A stretch of 64,000 nucleotides of DNA from Scilla litardierei (lineage: Eukaryota; Streptophyta; Magnoliopsida; Asparagales; Asparagaceae): positions 28,119,858 to 28,183,857 of the forward strand of contig CM061132.1 in the NCBI GenBank assembly GCA_030789695.1. Direction: 5' to 3'. This document shows positions 11,430-21,398 of the stretch, piece by piece (the first letter of the stretch is position 1; the number at the start of each line of letters is the position of its first letter). The position numbers and the translations under genes were made by a program. Below the pieces are notes generated by a model. That model worked only from the letters and a program-made list of their open reading frames with translations. It made no database searches and was not told the DNA's origin.

Positions 11430-12300
11430 TTTGTGGGAGGGGGCCGCTCACCCTCCCTATTAATTCTCGAACTCTTTCGAGTGCCTTTAACAGATATCGC
11501 CCCCTATTTTGATTATGTTTTTTTCGCCCCTTACTATTGTGTTTCAATAGTTCCTGTTCAACAAGCCAAGCTTCGTTAACTATGGACATTTCAATGGGCT
11601 CACTATCCGATTCCACTTCCTCCCCAGTGTCAAGTAACGATCCCCCTAGGCGATTGCGAAGGATGTTAAAGGGGTCGTCGGTAGCTATTTTTTCCCTGGC
11701 GATAGGATTTTCACTTATTTTAGCCCCTGAGTTGGGCGAGAGGGAGCTCTACGTAGGATTATTATCCGTCGTCCCCATGCAGTCCCCGGACCCATCCCCC
11801 CCCCCCCAATTTTATTAGGTATTTGTACATACGATTCACTGCTGCTACACTGGCCTACAAAAGCCCCACAAACGCTAGACGCAGCTAGCTCTCTTTCCTT
11901 CCTGTACATCTGGGGTGCCTTACTATTTACAGCCCCTATTCCTTCATCAACTGACACAGCAGTAGGTCTACATTTCTATACACTGATAGCCCGTTGCTGC
12001 AAGCTCCTTACCACTCCTTCGTCTCCCTTTTCCTCAATACGAGCCGCACTGCTGCCAACCTCATCCTGCCTGTTACAAAACCCCATCCCGCTCCCTATAT
12101 TACAACCATTCTCTTAAACCCCCCCCCCCCCAGCAGCTTCATGGTCCTCAACACAAGGATCCATGTTACAACCATCCCCCTTCACCGAATTACATTTCCC
12201 ATTTTACCTACACACACACACACACACACAACCCAGAAAAATCCCCAACCCCCTCTCCCCACCTTCGGCATAGGAGGGTAAGGCGAGTGCCCGGTCGAGA
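11430..12300 (-). pseudogene. LINE ORF1 C-terminal remnant
   Basis: Upstream of the endonuclease, minus-strand frames of 76 and 80 codons (11386-11616, 11715-11957), interrupted by stops, encode acidic and basic low-complexity protein such as ESDSEPIEMSIVNEAW. This resembles the variable tail of plant L1 ORF1. No zinc knuckle or RNA-binding core is present, and assignment rests mainly on position. An (AC) run lies inside at 12211-12230. Confidence 0.5.

Positions 12301-12302
<2 letters not shown>

Positions 12303-12331
<29 letters not shown>
12303..12331. repeat. (TG)n microsatellite
   Basis: An uninterrupted TG run of about 14 repeats abutting the left end of a palindromic MITE. Confidence 0.95.
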
Positions 12332-12332
<1 letters not shown>

Positions 12333-12494
12333 AATAATGACTATCATACGCCATATGAGAGCCATCTCATACGCCCTCTCACATAAAGAACCCAAGTACA
12401 ACCAAGTACAAGCCCAAGTGGGCTTATACTTGGGTGCTTTATGTGAGAGGGCGTATGAGAGAGGCTCTAATATGGCGTATGATAGCCATTATTC
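12332..12494. mobile_element. Palindromic MITE copy 1, Micron-like
   Basis: The two halves are near-perfect reverse complements: GAATAATGACTATCATACG on the left pairs with CGTATGATAGCCATTATTC on the right, with further pairing through CTCTCACATAAAG and CAAGTACAAGCCCA. The unit is about 163 bp and folds end to end. It lies between TG and TG/TA microsatellites. A second copy follows at 12608-12772. Insertion in simple repeats recalls the rice Micron family. There is no coding potential. Confidence 0.75.
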
Positions 12495-12499
12495 TCATA

Positions 12500-12569
12500 T
12501 ATATGTGTGTGTGTGTGTGTGTGTGTATACATATATATATGTATATATATACATACATACATACATACG

Positions 12570-12605
<36 letters not shown>

Positions 12606-12606
12606 T
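12500..12606. repeat. Compound microsatellite (TG)n(TA)n(CATA)n
   Basis: TA, TG and CATA/CGTA repeats in tandem between the two palindromic MITEs. The CATA run is about 12 units. Confidence 0.95.
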
Positions 12607-12607
12607 A

Positions 12608-12772
12608 GAATAATGAGTATCATACGCCATATGAGAGTGTGTCTCATATGCCCTCTCACATAAAAGGGGCAAGTACAAGCCCACATGGGCTTGTACTTGT
12701 TGTACTTGACCCCCTTTATGTGAGAGGGCATATCAAACACCCTCTCATATGGCGTATGATACCCATTAATCC
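12608..12772. mobile_element. Palindromic MITE copy 2, Micron-like
   Basis: A second copy of the fold-back unit: GAATAATGAGTATCATACG on the left against CGTATGATACCCATTAATC on the right, with an inner arm around ACAAGCCCACATGGGCTTGT. It differs from copy 1 by many substitutions, so the two are not a recent tandem duplication. It is bordered by CATA repeats on the left and TATG repeats on the right. Confidence 0.75.
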
Positions 12773-12774
12773 CA

Positions 12775-12775
<1 letters not shown>

Positions 12776-12831
<56 letters not shown>
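12776..12831. repeat. (TA)n(TATG)n microsatellite
   Basis: Short TA run followed by about 12 TATG units, immediately right of MITE copy 2. Confidence 0.95.
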
Positions 12832-12843
12832 GGAATAGAGAGG

Positions 12844-12976
12844 TGTGTTGACAGCAGAGGTTCGGCCTACCAGTGCTGTCAGCAATTTGAGGGCTAAAAA
12901 TATTTTTTTTAAAACTTTTTTTGCAGTCTGTTCTACAACTTGACAGAACATGAAAATTTCATGTGCTGTCAACACA
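12844..12976. mobile_element. Small inverted-repeat element (MITE)
   Basis: Terminal inverted repeats TGTGTTGACAGCA (12844-12856) and TGCTGTCAACACA (12964-12976) enclose about 107 bp of AT-rich DNA with poly-T runs. The length and perfect 13-bp repeats suggest a MITE. The superfamily is not clear and no target duplication is evident. Confidence 0.55.
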
Positions 12977-13203
12977 CATACATATTCATATGTGTGTGTG
13001 TAGAATGAATTCACATCCTAGTATAACTCTTATACAAGGAAACATATCGTGGTATATATACTACAACTATACCATCATCAAAGATCATCCAACAGCATCA
13101 GTGGTGAGAAAACACTCGCAAACATTTGGCGTAGTCTGGCGGTAGTGTCCTTAGGGGCTGAGCTCGGAGAACTGACCTCACCCTTCTTCTTTATCTTCCT
13201 GGC

Positions 13204-13800
13204 CTAGTCAGGTTCGGCCGAGGGAGGGCCCCTCCTCTTCTTCGAGCCACCAGTCACCTGCTGAGTGGTGCTCATTTTTGCCGAGCTCACAGCAACTTTG
13301 GCCAAGCTTAGGGCCTCCTTCGTTGCTAGAGGGGCCGACGATTGGGCATACGAACTACCCCCGGACTTCCCCAAGCCGATGCAGAGAAAGGCCGCCATGT
13401 ATGGATCGAATGCGAATTGATGTCTGGCCATGTCTGTAAAAAGAAAGAGAACAGTGTTAGCAAACATGAAAGTAAGATCCAAAGGTTGGTCTTACCTTCT
13501 GCACATACGATTCTCTTCACCACCTCATCTGTAAGTAGAGCTGAGACATACCTCTCATGGGTCAGCAGCCCTAGCAAATGCTTGGATGCTTCACTCTCAA
13601 CCTCAGAGAGGACCACTTCTTCTAGAACCATGGAGCTAAGACGGCCCTAATGGGTGAGAAAGGTCGCTTCACGAGGAAAAGTCACAAATACAAAATTCTC
13701 CTTCCAATCGTGAATGAAGCTCAAAAGCTCCAATACAAGGTGTCGCTTCCTCCTAGCGGTGATGTAGTACCACTTACCGGAGGAAAAGAGATTTACCTAG
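13204..13800 (-). pseudogene. Antisense ORF region of the Tat-like element
   Basis: Minus-strand frames at 13326-13631 and 13204-13482, plus further code to about 13800, include the pattern KWYYITARRKRHL followed by SFIHDWKENFVFVTF. A W-K-x-x-FFFV-like segment of this kind occurs in plant-transposon-associated hypothetical proteins and in antisense ORFs described from Tat elements. That link is from memory of the family and is not certain. The frames are interrupted, so no complete protein is made from this copy. Confidence 0.4.
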
Positions 13801-14808
13801 AAGAAGTAACTTAAGAGTACTAAGGTCGGCTCATCAATAAGCAAAACACGGTGAAGCCAACTAAAGCTCCAATTGAATTCAGAGTAAATTGATCGAGAGG
13901 AGGCTCAATAAAATTGAGAGCAAGGAGAATGAAGGGATGAAGGGGGAAGCGTAGTCCAAGAAGAAATGTCTCCATATACAGTCTAACCTCACACTTATCA
14001 GGAAATCAAATCATCTCGGTATGGCAAGAGACTCAAACCTCGTAAGGAGGTCGGAGGTATTCAGCTTAGATCCTTGGGATCCAGGAAGTGGGTACCTCAA
14101 ATACCTTGTCTCTGATCTCCGTAAGCACTAAAAATTATTCTTCCCCGCTCGCAAGATCAGAGCTTTTGAGCTGGGGACCTTGAGCACTAAGACACTCCCT
14201 TTATCAAGGACACGCTAGGGCTCCAAAGCTTGGATGACATCAGGCATGTCATCGGTGCGTGGAGGCTCCTACGGACAAGAAAGTTCATCCAAGCTAAGGG
14301 AAGCGGGCTCAGCCACCATCACCTCATGGCATTGTAAAGTGATAGGAACTATGACGCTTGGGTAATCAGGTTGGCCCATCTCAGCCCGCTTATCTCAGCA
14401 CATAGTACAACTATTTTGAAGTCTGAGGAAGAAGGCACATGAACGAAAGAAAGGACTACCTTACACAGATGGTAGCGAGTTCAAATGGAGAAGAAGAACG
14501 CAAGGGCGAGAGAGGGTGCAAGTCTAGCAGGAAGCAAAGGAAGATGTTTTCTTTAGTCTCACTCTCTATTTATATAGAGAACAACACTCCCCTAAGACAA
14601 GCTTAGTCGTTCAATCTATGACATGTATCGACATCTCAGAGCACCGACGCTTCAAGTTCCGTGCTTTTTGGCAGTTAAATCCTAGGGTTTGGTGTTTTGG
14701 CTGCCAAAATTAAATGCATACGTCGACTATCGTGCCTGTCCAATTAATGTATGCCACATCACCCAAACTCAACTATCATGGCAGTTGGGCTCGGGAGATG
14801 GGGGCAAT

Positions 14809-15551
14809 TGATACAGCGCTGGGCTGGCCCAATGATCACCCAGTTGTTTATTTGAGCGAAGAGGCTTGAAAGCCCATAGTTTTGGCCCAACAGCCCGGAG
14901 GCCTCCACGTAAGGCCGACCATTTTCTCTTTTAAAACAACAGCTCGACTGACCATTGGGCTTTTTTATTTAAAGCGTCGGCTCAGAATGAAGGCATTCAA
15001 TGACTGACCGTTAAACTTCGTCATCAATGCCGACAACTCAGGCCAAAAGCAATAAAGTGTTTAAAAGCTCGGACGTTACCAACTAACGTCCATCAAAAGC
15101 AATCGTCTATAAATAATCTCACAAACAATAGGAGACATAAAGTATTCCACGCAATCGGGGACAACACTTTCTGATAGTCAGGTACTCTTACATCAGTATC
15201 TGCTCCACATAAACTCTATATTTCCTCCATAGCTCGTCGTGTTAACTATCGATTGATCTCTCAATAGATCGGCCGTAGTTACCATGAGCCTCCTTGAGTC
15301 ACTACCTGACTTAAGCATCAGAGATGATTAGGTCGGATCCCAGATCTGACCCTCCCTAACGAGCTTTTCGTGTTATAGGAAGCTGAAGGTAGCCCGGAGA
15401 CAACTTGAACTTAGCTCCAACAGCTCGGATTGAGGTCTATTCAGCCTAAGGTTCCCAATGCCCAGTCAGCAGCCAACATTATCCCACGTCAGTTACTACA
15501 ACACTACCATCTTTAAAGATCATGCAACAACATCAGTAGTGAGTAAACACA
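14809..15551 (+). repeat. 3' LTR of the Tat-like element
   Basis: Begins TGATACAGCG after the polypurine tract and ends with a block (from about 15487) shared with 13053-13117. Its length is about 740 bp. The right boundary is placed where the match to the 5' copy stops, after GTGAGTAAACA. Confidence 0.55.
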
Positions 15552-15974
15552 TGTAATCAAAAGCCATGCCAAGCAACCTCTCGTTTATCAATAAAAGACA
15601 TATATAATACGAGGAATCCCTATCATAATATAACTCTTATACAAGGAAATATATCATAATACAACTCTTACTTAGTTATAACATACACAACTAAATAAAT
15701 AAAGTCATGAGCCCTAACCTCGATCGAATTCCTTTACCCAGAAGAAATTTTACCTAGAATCCAACTCTTGAATATGATCCGGATTCAGACTTTTGTGTGT
15801 TCATATCATAATTCTCAACGATCGTCATCATCTAAAGCCCACCTGAAGCAATCACAATTTTTCACCGTCCAATTCGAGCATCCCCAAAATAAACGGGCAG
15901 TGCTCTTTTTTGTTCCAGATTTTGATATCACAACGGATATCCTGACATTACAGATTCACCCTCATGCATGCTAG
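15552..15974. other. Intergenic flank without recognised gene
   Basis: AT-rich DNA between the Tat-like element and a hAT element. A segment at 15617-15660 (ATAACTCTTATACAAGGAAA core) is repeated at 13013-13050. It ends with CATGCTAG, the 8-bp duplication of the hAT. No coding signal seen. Confidence 0.6.
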
Positions 15975-16451
15975 TAGGGATGTGCACGGGTAAAGGGTAC
16001 CCAGATACCCGATCGGGTAGGTTCCGGGTATATACCCATTAGTTTCGGGTAGGTTCCGGGTAGGAAATTTAAGAAGCAGTGTGAATAGGGTCTGGTTCTT
16101 GTTCTCATCCATAGGGAACAGGTACTCGGACCCGAAACCGATATTCGGACCAAGGTTTAACTAAAGATAGCTTTATTTTTTATATATAAATATTTCAGTG
16201 TAAATCGGGTCCTATAGTATCGGGCCAACACACTGGCTTTAAAATTAGGAACTAGTCTAATGGGTATTGATTCATAGTTAATGAAACCTTATATCTTAAT
16301 ATTTAATAAAACACATTGATCCACTCTGACTCAATTTCAGCTGTCTGATAAGAGTATAAATAGACCTCACCATGCAGGCTCATGGCAACACTTAGCTGGC
16401 ACACTCTTTTCCTTTTTAATTTTTTCTTCTTTCACATAAATATGATGTTTA

Positions 16452-16869
16452 TGTGTTAGTTGGCTCTACATGGGGCTGCTAGAATTTCCAGCAGCCCCCT
16501 TGAATTGTCAAAAATGGACCAAAAGGGGGGTTGGTGCACCAACCCCTCCTCTTTGAGTCCTATAAAAGGATACCGAATGTTTGATTGTTAGCATCGAAAA
16601 TTGAGAAAACAATTGAGCTTCTATTGAAGCATTGGAGAAACTTGTATGAGGTCCTATTGAAAGATCTATAGGATCATTGTGAGCGATCATTGAGAGAGCC
16701 AATTGTGAAGATTTCTTAGGAGTAGTTGAGTGTCTTTTGTATCTCCTAATTGAAATCAATAGTAGTGTTTCCTTGATCGTTCAGGCGACCCAAATCTTTT
16801 GTTTGCTCTCTATTTGTTCTTTGTGCTAGATACTTCGGCGATCTGATTGCTTCCGCTCGGCGCACAACA
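16452..16869 (+). repeat. 5' LTR of gag-only copia
   Basis: 418 bp, TGTGTTAG to ACAACA. A TATA box TATAAAAG lies at 16561-16568. It is nearly identical to the 3' LTR except for a 5' stretch, where the 3' copy has about 40 extra bases. Confidence 0.9.
16561..16568 (+). promoter_or_regulatory. TATA box of the copia LTR
   Basis: TATAAAAG within the 5' LTR, conserved at 18938-18945 in the 3' LTR, about 110 bp into the LTR. Position and sequence fit the U3 core promoter. Confidence 0.65.
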
Positions 16870-16911
16870 ATTGGTATCGGAGCTTTGGCGATGAAGATCT
16901 AGACGAAGAAG

Positions 16912-18330
16912 ATGAGCAAAGATGACGACAATATTCCTTCTACTCCAATGGCGCAATCTTCAACAACATGAATTATCGTATCCAGTACGAAGTTCGAAAT
17001 TGAGAAGTTCGATGGACGTATCAACTTCGACATGTGGAGATGCGAAGTACTTGACATCTTGAACCAACTTGGTCAAGCTCAAGTACTAGAAGAGAGGCCG
17101 ACTACGACGTCGGATGCGGAGTGGAAGATGATGAATCGGACCGCTTGCGGCACGATCCGGCTCTACTTGACAAAGGAGAAGAAGTACCCTTTCATGGAGG
17201 AGACGAACGCGAAAGTGTTATGGGATGCTCTTGGTGAGAAGTATATGAAGAAGAACATTCAGAATTGCCTACAACTAAAGAAGAAGCTTTTTGACCTCAA
17301 GATGGAGGAAGGAGTTTCAGTTGAAGAACACCTCGACTACTACAACAAACTCCTCACAGATTTGAGGAACATCGACGTCAAGGTGGAAGATGAGGACAAT
17401 GCGATGATTCTTCTCAACTCTCTGCATAAAGGCTATGAGCACATTGTTTTGATCTTAACCTATGGTAAAGAATCTACCACCTTCAATGACGTTTCTAACA
17501 CTCTTACTTGCAATGAATTTAGAAAGAAGGATAATGAAAAGATGAGGGGCCAAGGGTCCGAAGCGCTTACCGTGGTCAAAGGTCAGAGCAATGAAGGAGG
17601 TGGAGTCTGCAAAAGGAACTATAGATCCGAGACGATGGATAATAGTAGAGCTCCGCGTACAGACATCGAGAGGGATCAATTTGCCTTTTGCAAGGAAAGA
17701 GGACATTGGGCGAGAGAGTGCCCAAAGGCCAATAAGAAGAAGGAAGCTACCACCAACATCGTCAAAAGCGAGGAGGTGGATGAGTGGGTCCTAGTTGGTA
17801 CGACCGAATGGGTGATGAAGGGGGGATGGGTGCTCGACTTGGGTTGCTCATTCCATATGACACCACACAGAGAGTACTTTACTACTTTCCATAAAAGTAG
17901 TAAACGTAAAGTCCTTCTTGGAGACGATGGAGCATGCACGACGGCGCGCATTGGCACGGTCTGCATAAATATGAGTGATGGTGTCACGCGAGACATATGC
18001 GATGTTCATTATGTGCCCGACGTGAAGTACAATTTGATATCGCTTGGTTCACTCGAAGCCCAGGGTTGCAATGTGACTATGGAGTACGGCGCTTTGAAGG
18101 TGACACGAGGAGCAATGATTCTGATAAAGGGTAAACGTGAAGGCAACCTCTATTACTTGGATGGTACGGTGATGATGAAGACGACGAGAGTTCCAGATGA
18201 GCAAGTTACCGACTCAAGCTTGCATGCACCAAAGACGACGTCATTGGATGATCTCCGGAGAGGTAGTGCTAATAGAGGTGATAGTTCAAGTCAGTATGAT
18301 GGAGATACCTTATCCACACAACTTGCATAG
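16912..18330 (+). pseudogene. copia gag with degenerate protease
   Basis: The frame begins at ATG 16912, is interrupted by TGA at 16969-16971, and is open from there through 18330. An internal ATG at 17032 gives 432 aa. The N-terminal gag region (KFEIEKFDGRINFDMW) is followed by a helical UBN2-like part. A zinc knuckle near residue 218 reads FAFCKERGHWAREC, where the first Cys is Phe. The protease block WVLDLGCSFHMTPHR has Leu where the usual DSG/DTG catalytic motif has Ser or Thr. The GAG_pre-integrase motif GNLYYLDG lies near residue 382. In an active copia gag forms the particle; here the protease is probably dead. Confidence 0.82.
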
Positions 18331-18790
18331 CGGATCGACTCCATCAAAGTTTGGAAACCAAGGTATGAGAGATGCCAACCTGCAAGAAGGGTCTCGTTTG
18401 CTTTCTTTGTCAAGTTTGATAAGTCTCCGACCTTATTCGGTGAGGTGGAGCACAATGACGACATATGTGGACGAAGGAAAGATTGGTGTGATGAGATGGA
18501 ATCAACGACGACTGATGAAACCAAGGAGCGGGTGGAGCTACTTGGCACTAGTGATTGTTCGACGGACGAGCCTATGAAGGTCGATATTGGAGTCAAGTTC
18601 GAGTATGGATCGGACTTGTATATTGACGATATGCGATGACGTTGGTGGCCCCTTCTAGGGCAATGAGGCTCTGCGAAGCCAATGAGCCTTTCGAGGCAAG
18701 ATGACGGGAACACGAGATGATTCTCATTGAGGAGTAGAGTTGACGGTCGATTGTGTGACATAGACCAAATATCTCGCCAAGGTGGAGATT
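18331..18790 (+). pseudogene. Remnant between protease and 3' LTR
   Basis: About 460 bp after the gag-protease frame. Short open frames (for example 18445-18639, 64 codons, acidic) follow. One frame hints at the end of the pre-integrase motif (GMRDANLQEG), so this may be the scar of a large deletion that removed pol. There are no RT or RNase H motifs. It ends in a purine-rich tract at 18781-18790. Confidence 0.5.
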
Positions 18791-19246
18791 TGTGTTAGTT
18801 GGATATATATGGGGGCGGCTGGAACTCTATATGGGGCTGCTGGAAATTGTGGGCTACTGGAATTTCCAGCAGCCCCTTGAATTTGTCAAAAATGGACCAA
18901 GGGGGGTTGGTGCACCAACCCCCTCCCCTTTGAGTCCTATAAAAGGATACTGAATGTTTGATTGGTAGCATCGAAAATTGAGAAACCAATTGAGCTTCTG
19001 TTGAAGCATTAGAGAAACTTGTATGCGGTCCTATTGGAAGTTCTATAGGGTCATTGTGAGCGATCTTTGAGAGAGCCAATTGTGAGGATTTCTTAGGAGT
19101 AGTTGAGTGTCTTTTGTATCTCCTAATTGAGATCAATAGTAGTGTTTCCTTGGTCGTTTAGGCGACCTAAATTTTTTGTTTGCTCTCTATTTGTTCTTTG
19201 TGCTAGATACTTCGACGATCTGATTGCTTCTGCTCGGCGCACAACA
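18791..19246 (+). repeat. 3' LTR of gag-only copia
   Basis: 456 bp, TGTGTTAG to ACAACA, preceded by the polypurine tract GGTGGAGATT. It repeats the 5' LTR with few differences and carries the TATA box at 18938-18945. Confidence 0.9.
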
Positions 19247-20507
19247 GTTTAATTAATTAATTCAGAAAGAAATAATCATCTATTATACAATTGATGACTT
19301 TTTTGAATCATTGTCATATGTGGCAGCTTTGTCCCCGTCATATTTTGGGTTGATGACTAGGACGCTGACTGGAATAATGGAAGTGTTTTAGAGGAAAGAG
19401 TTTGAATTGCATTTGGGGGAAACTTTGCATTTTGAGCCATGGGCACACCACCTCATTCGGGTGGGGCCTCATTCGGGTCGGGTGGGGTTCTAGATATTTT
19501 TGTGTTTTAGTCCCTGTTTTCCTCTTTTTGCCCCGTGGCGTATCTCACACACCCCCACGCTTTTGTCACTTTGGCCATGCTTCTCTCTGCATTTGCGCCC
19601 GAGCGATGACTGTCTCCATGACTTACGAGCACGAGCAATTTCTAGTGTATATATAATATCTAAGAGTGACATCCACAGTTCAAAAATGATTCCGTTGTAA
19701 TATAAATTTGTTGCAACTTTTTCAGTGCATGAAAAAAACAGAAAGAGACAGAGAGAGCTTTGCATTTGGGTTGGACAATGGAGTGGCCACAAGCTCCACC
19801 AATTTGGAATCTCAGGTAATCTCATTGCCCCTTGCTCTCAAACACCAACAACCCTCAATAGGTCGAGAATGAAATTAGAGAGAAAGGGGGAGTCAGAAAA
19901 TTATTGGAGAGTTCATTCATTCCTTGGTTCAAGCTCTCACCCATCTGCTTCCTTACTCATGTATTCAAAGACCCAACAAAAAATAACCGAGCTAAAATCT
20001 TCTATCTTCTCTCTTTTGTTATTTGTTTTTTCCTCCCCTCAGCATCTTCCTCTACCATTTATAGTCTCACCCTCCTCCTGTTTGTGCAAGCTTTGTCAAC
20101 AGATGGGTTCGAAATTTTACATGGTTTTGCAAATTCTCTAGCTGAAGGTTTTGCTCCAGGTTTTATTTCTATTGCTTTCTCTACTATGGGTTCTTCTTAA
20201 AATCAGGGAGCAGGCTGTTGAACAAGAATAAAGCCTAAAGGAAGTGGGTGCTTCAAACAGGTGCTTATGCCGCTGTGCTTTTTTAACACTGTTAAAAAAC
20301 AGAGGATATGTAATAATCTTTATTTGATTAGTGTTTTTACAGGGTATCCTGAACCTATCCGGAACCATAGGGTACGGGTAGGTTCCGGGTATATGGTCCA
20401 GTTGGATAGGTTCCGGATCCAAATTTTAGGAACCGATCTCTTACCGGGTAGGATCCGGGTAACATAAAAAAACATGATACCCGGACCCGCACACCCCAAC
20501 CTGCTAG

Positions 20508-21398
20508 AAGATGCCATGATCCAATGTGGGGCCACCATCTTGGTTTCTTTTCTTGAATCACAAATTAAGCAGCTACACGTACCTGAAAAATAGGTTAGGC
20601 AAATATTACAGGGAAAAGATGGTATGGACATTTTTGTCATTAATTGGTCATGTAGTGGCAACGTGGCCAGCTTACACCAACAGATTGTTGACTACAGGCA
20701 ACGAATGGGCATTTTGAAGAAATTTGGACGAAAGTTTAAGGGGTTTTTAACTGAATTTATAAAGTATATGGTAGTTTTTTTTTTTTTTTTGTAAAGTTTA
20801 GGGTAATTTTTATAAATAAAGCCCATATCAATTGTCTAAAATGTGCTCCTCAAGATTTACATGAAAACAAAACGAAATTTAAATCTGTCCCAGTCTGACT
20901 AAATCACACATCAATGCAGAAATCAGTCTGTCAGCTACACGGTGTTTCTCAAGAAACTCGTCAGTTAAAACTTGTAATTTGCACAATGAAAATTTTCACA
21001 TTAATTGCGCTGTGCAACAATCAAGAAAGTACACTCACAAGGGATGCCAAGATGTGGAAACTGAAATATATTACTGCTAGTCATGAATTTTGCCTGCAAC
21101 AATTCATCAGCTCCGACTAATTCAGACAACAGTAGTGTAAAATGAACATAGAACCAACGTGTCTTCTGTCAAACATTCAAGGCAAGATTATTACATCACA
21201 GTAGCATTCAACGCAAGAAATGCAACATAATTTGGCAAAATATGTTCAAAGCCTCAAGATCTGGAGGTCTGAACTCATGAGCCACAAGCTGTGTCAGCCG
21301 ATCTGGATCTGGCGATACATTTGTGTTATAAAGTGTTCAAGATTAAGTTTAAAGATCAAGGAATAAGACGAATCAAAGATGTGATCATGCTTTGAACT
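20508..21398. other. Region downstream of the MYB-CC gene
   Basis: Non-coding, AT-rich DNA between the hAT element and the last exon. It includes a 16-18 T run at about 20775. The part next to 21399 must contain the 3' UTR and polyadenylation site of the minus-strand gene. No repeats or other genes were recognised. Confidence 0.6.

Larger units (their letters stand above)
7697..12300 (-). mobile_element. L1-type LINE retrotransposon, 5' truncated and decayed
   Basis: In minus-strand order it has a hydrophilic ORF1 tail (about 12290-11430), an APE-type endonuclease and reverse transcriptase (11420-8506), a zf-RVT C-terminal region (8502-7733) and a poly(A) tail, seen as seven T on the plus strand at 7697-7703. 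This is the layout of plant L1 elements. ORF1 lacks its N-terminal half, so the copy is 5' truncated near 12300, where microsatellites begin. No target-site duplication could be recognised. Confidence 0.88.
13053..15551 (+). mobile_element. Tat-lineage Ty3/gypsy derivative lacking gag-pol
   Basis: The left part (13053-13117) matches the last 65 bp of the LTR ending at about 15551. It is followed by a primer-binding-like TTTGGCGTAGTCTGGCGG, related to the TGGCGCCG primer site usual in Tat/Ogre elements. The right LTR starts TGATACAGCGCTGG at 14809, directly after a polypurine tract AGATGGGGGCAAT. The 1.7-kb interior has no gag or pol. Instead it has antisense frames. The 5' LTR is almost wholly deleted. 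Confidence 0.6.
16452..19246 (+). mobile_element. Non-autonomous Ty1/copia with gag-protease only
   Basis: The LTRs are 16452-16869 and 18791-19246, both starting TGTGTTAGTTGG and ending GCACAACA. They are flanked by a perfect GTTTA duplication (16447-16451 and 19247-19251). The primer site TTGGTATCGGAGC, a variant of the Met-tRNA type, follows the 5' LTR, and GGTGGAGATT precedes the 3' LTR. The 1.9-kb interior encodes gag and a partial protease but has no integrase, RT or RNase H. This is the layout of TR-GAG or deletion derivatives, mobilised in trans. Confidence 0.85.
15975..20499. mobile_element. Non-autonomous hAT element, interrupted by a copia
   Basis: The left terminus TAGGGATGTGCACGGGT and the right terminus, whose reverse complement is TTGGGGTGTGCGGGT, form imperfect hAT-type inverted repeats. 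The flanks are CATGCTAG (15967-15974) and CCTGCTAG (20500-20507), an 8-bp duplication with one mismatch. Subterminal DNA is rich in GGTTCCGGGTA repeats. Without the copia at 16452-19246 the element is about 1.7 kb and encodes no transposase. Confidence 0.7.

Noticed and set aside
12204..12851. Several 65-120 codon frames
   Set aside because: Translations of TG, TA and CATA microsatellites (runs of CV, YI and HT).
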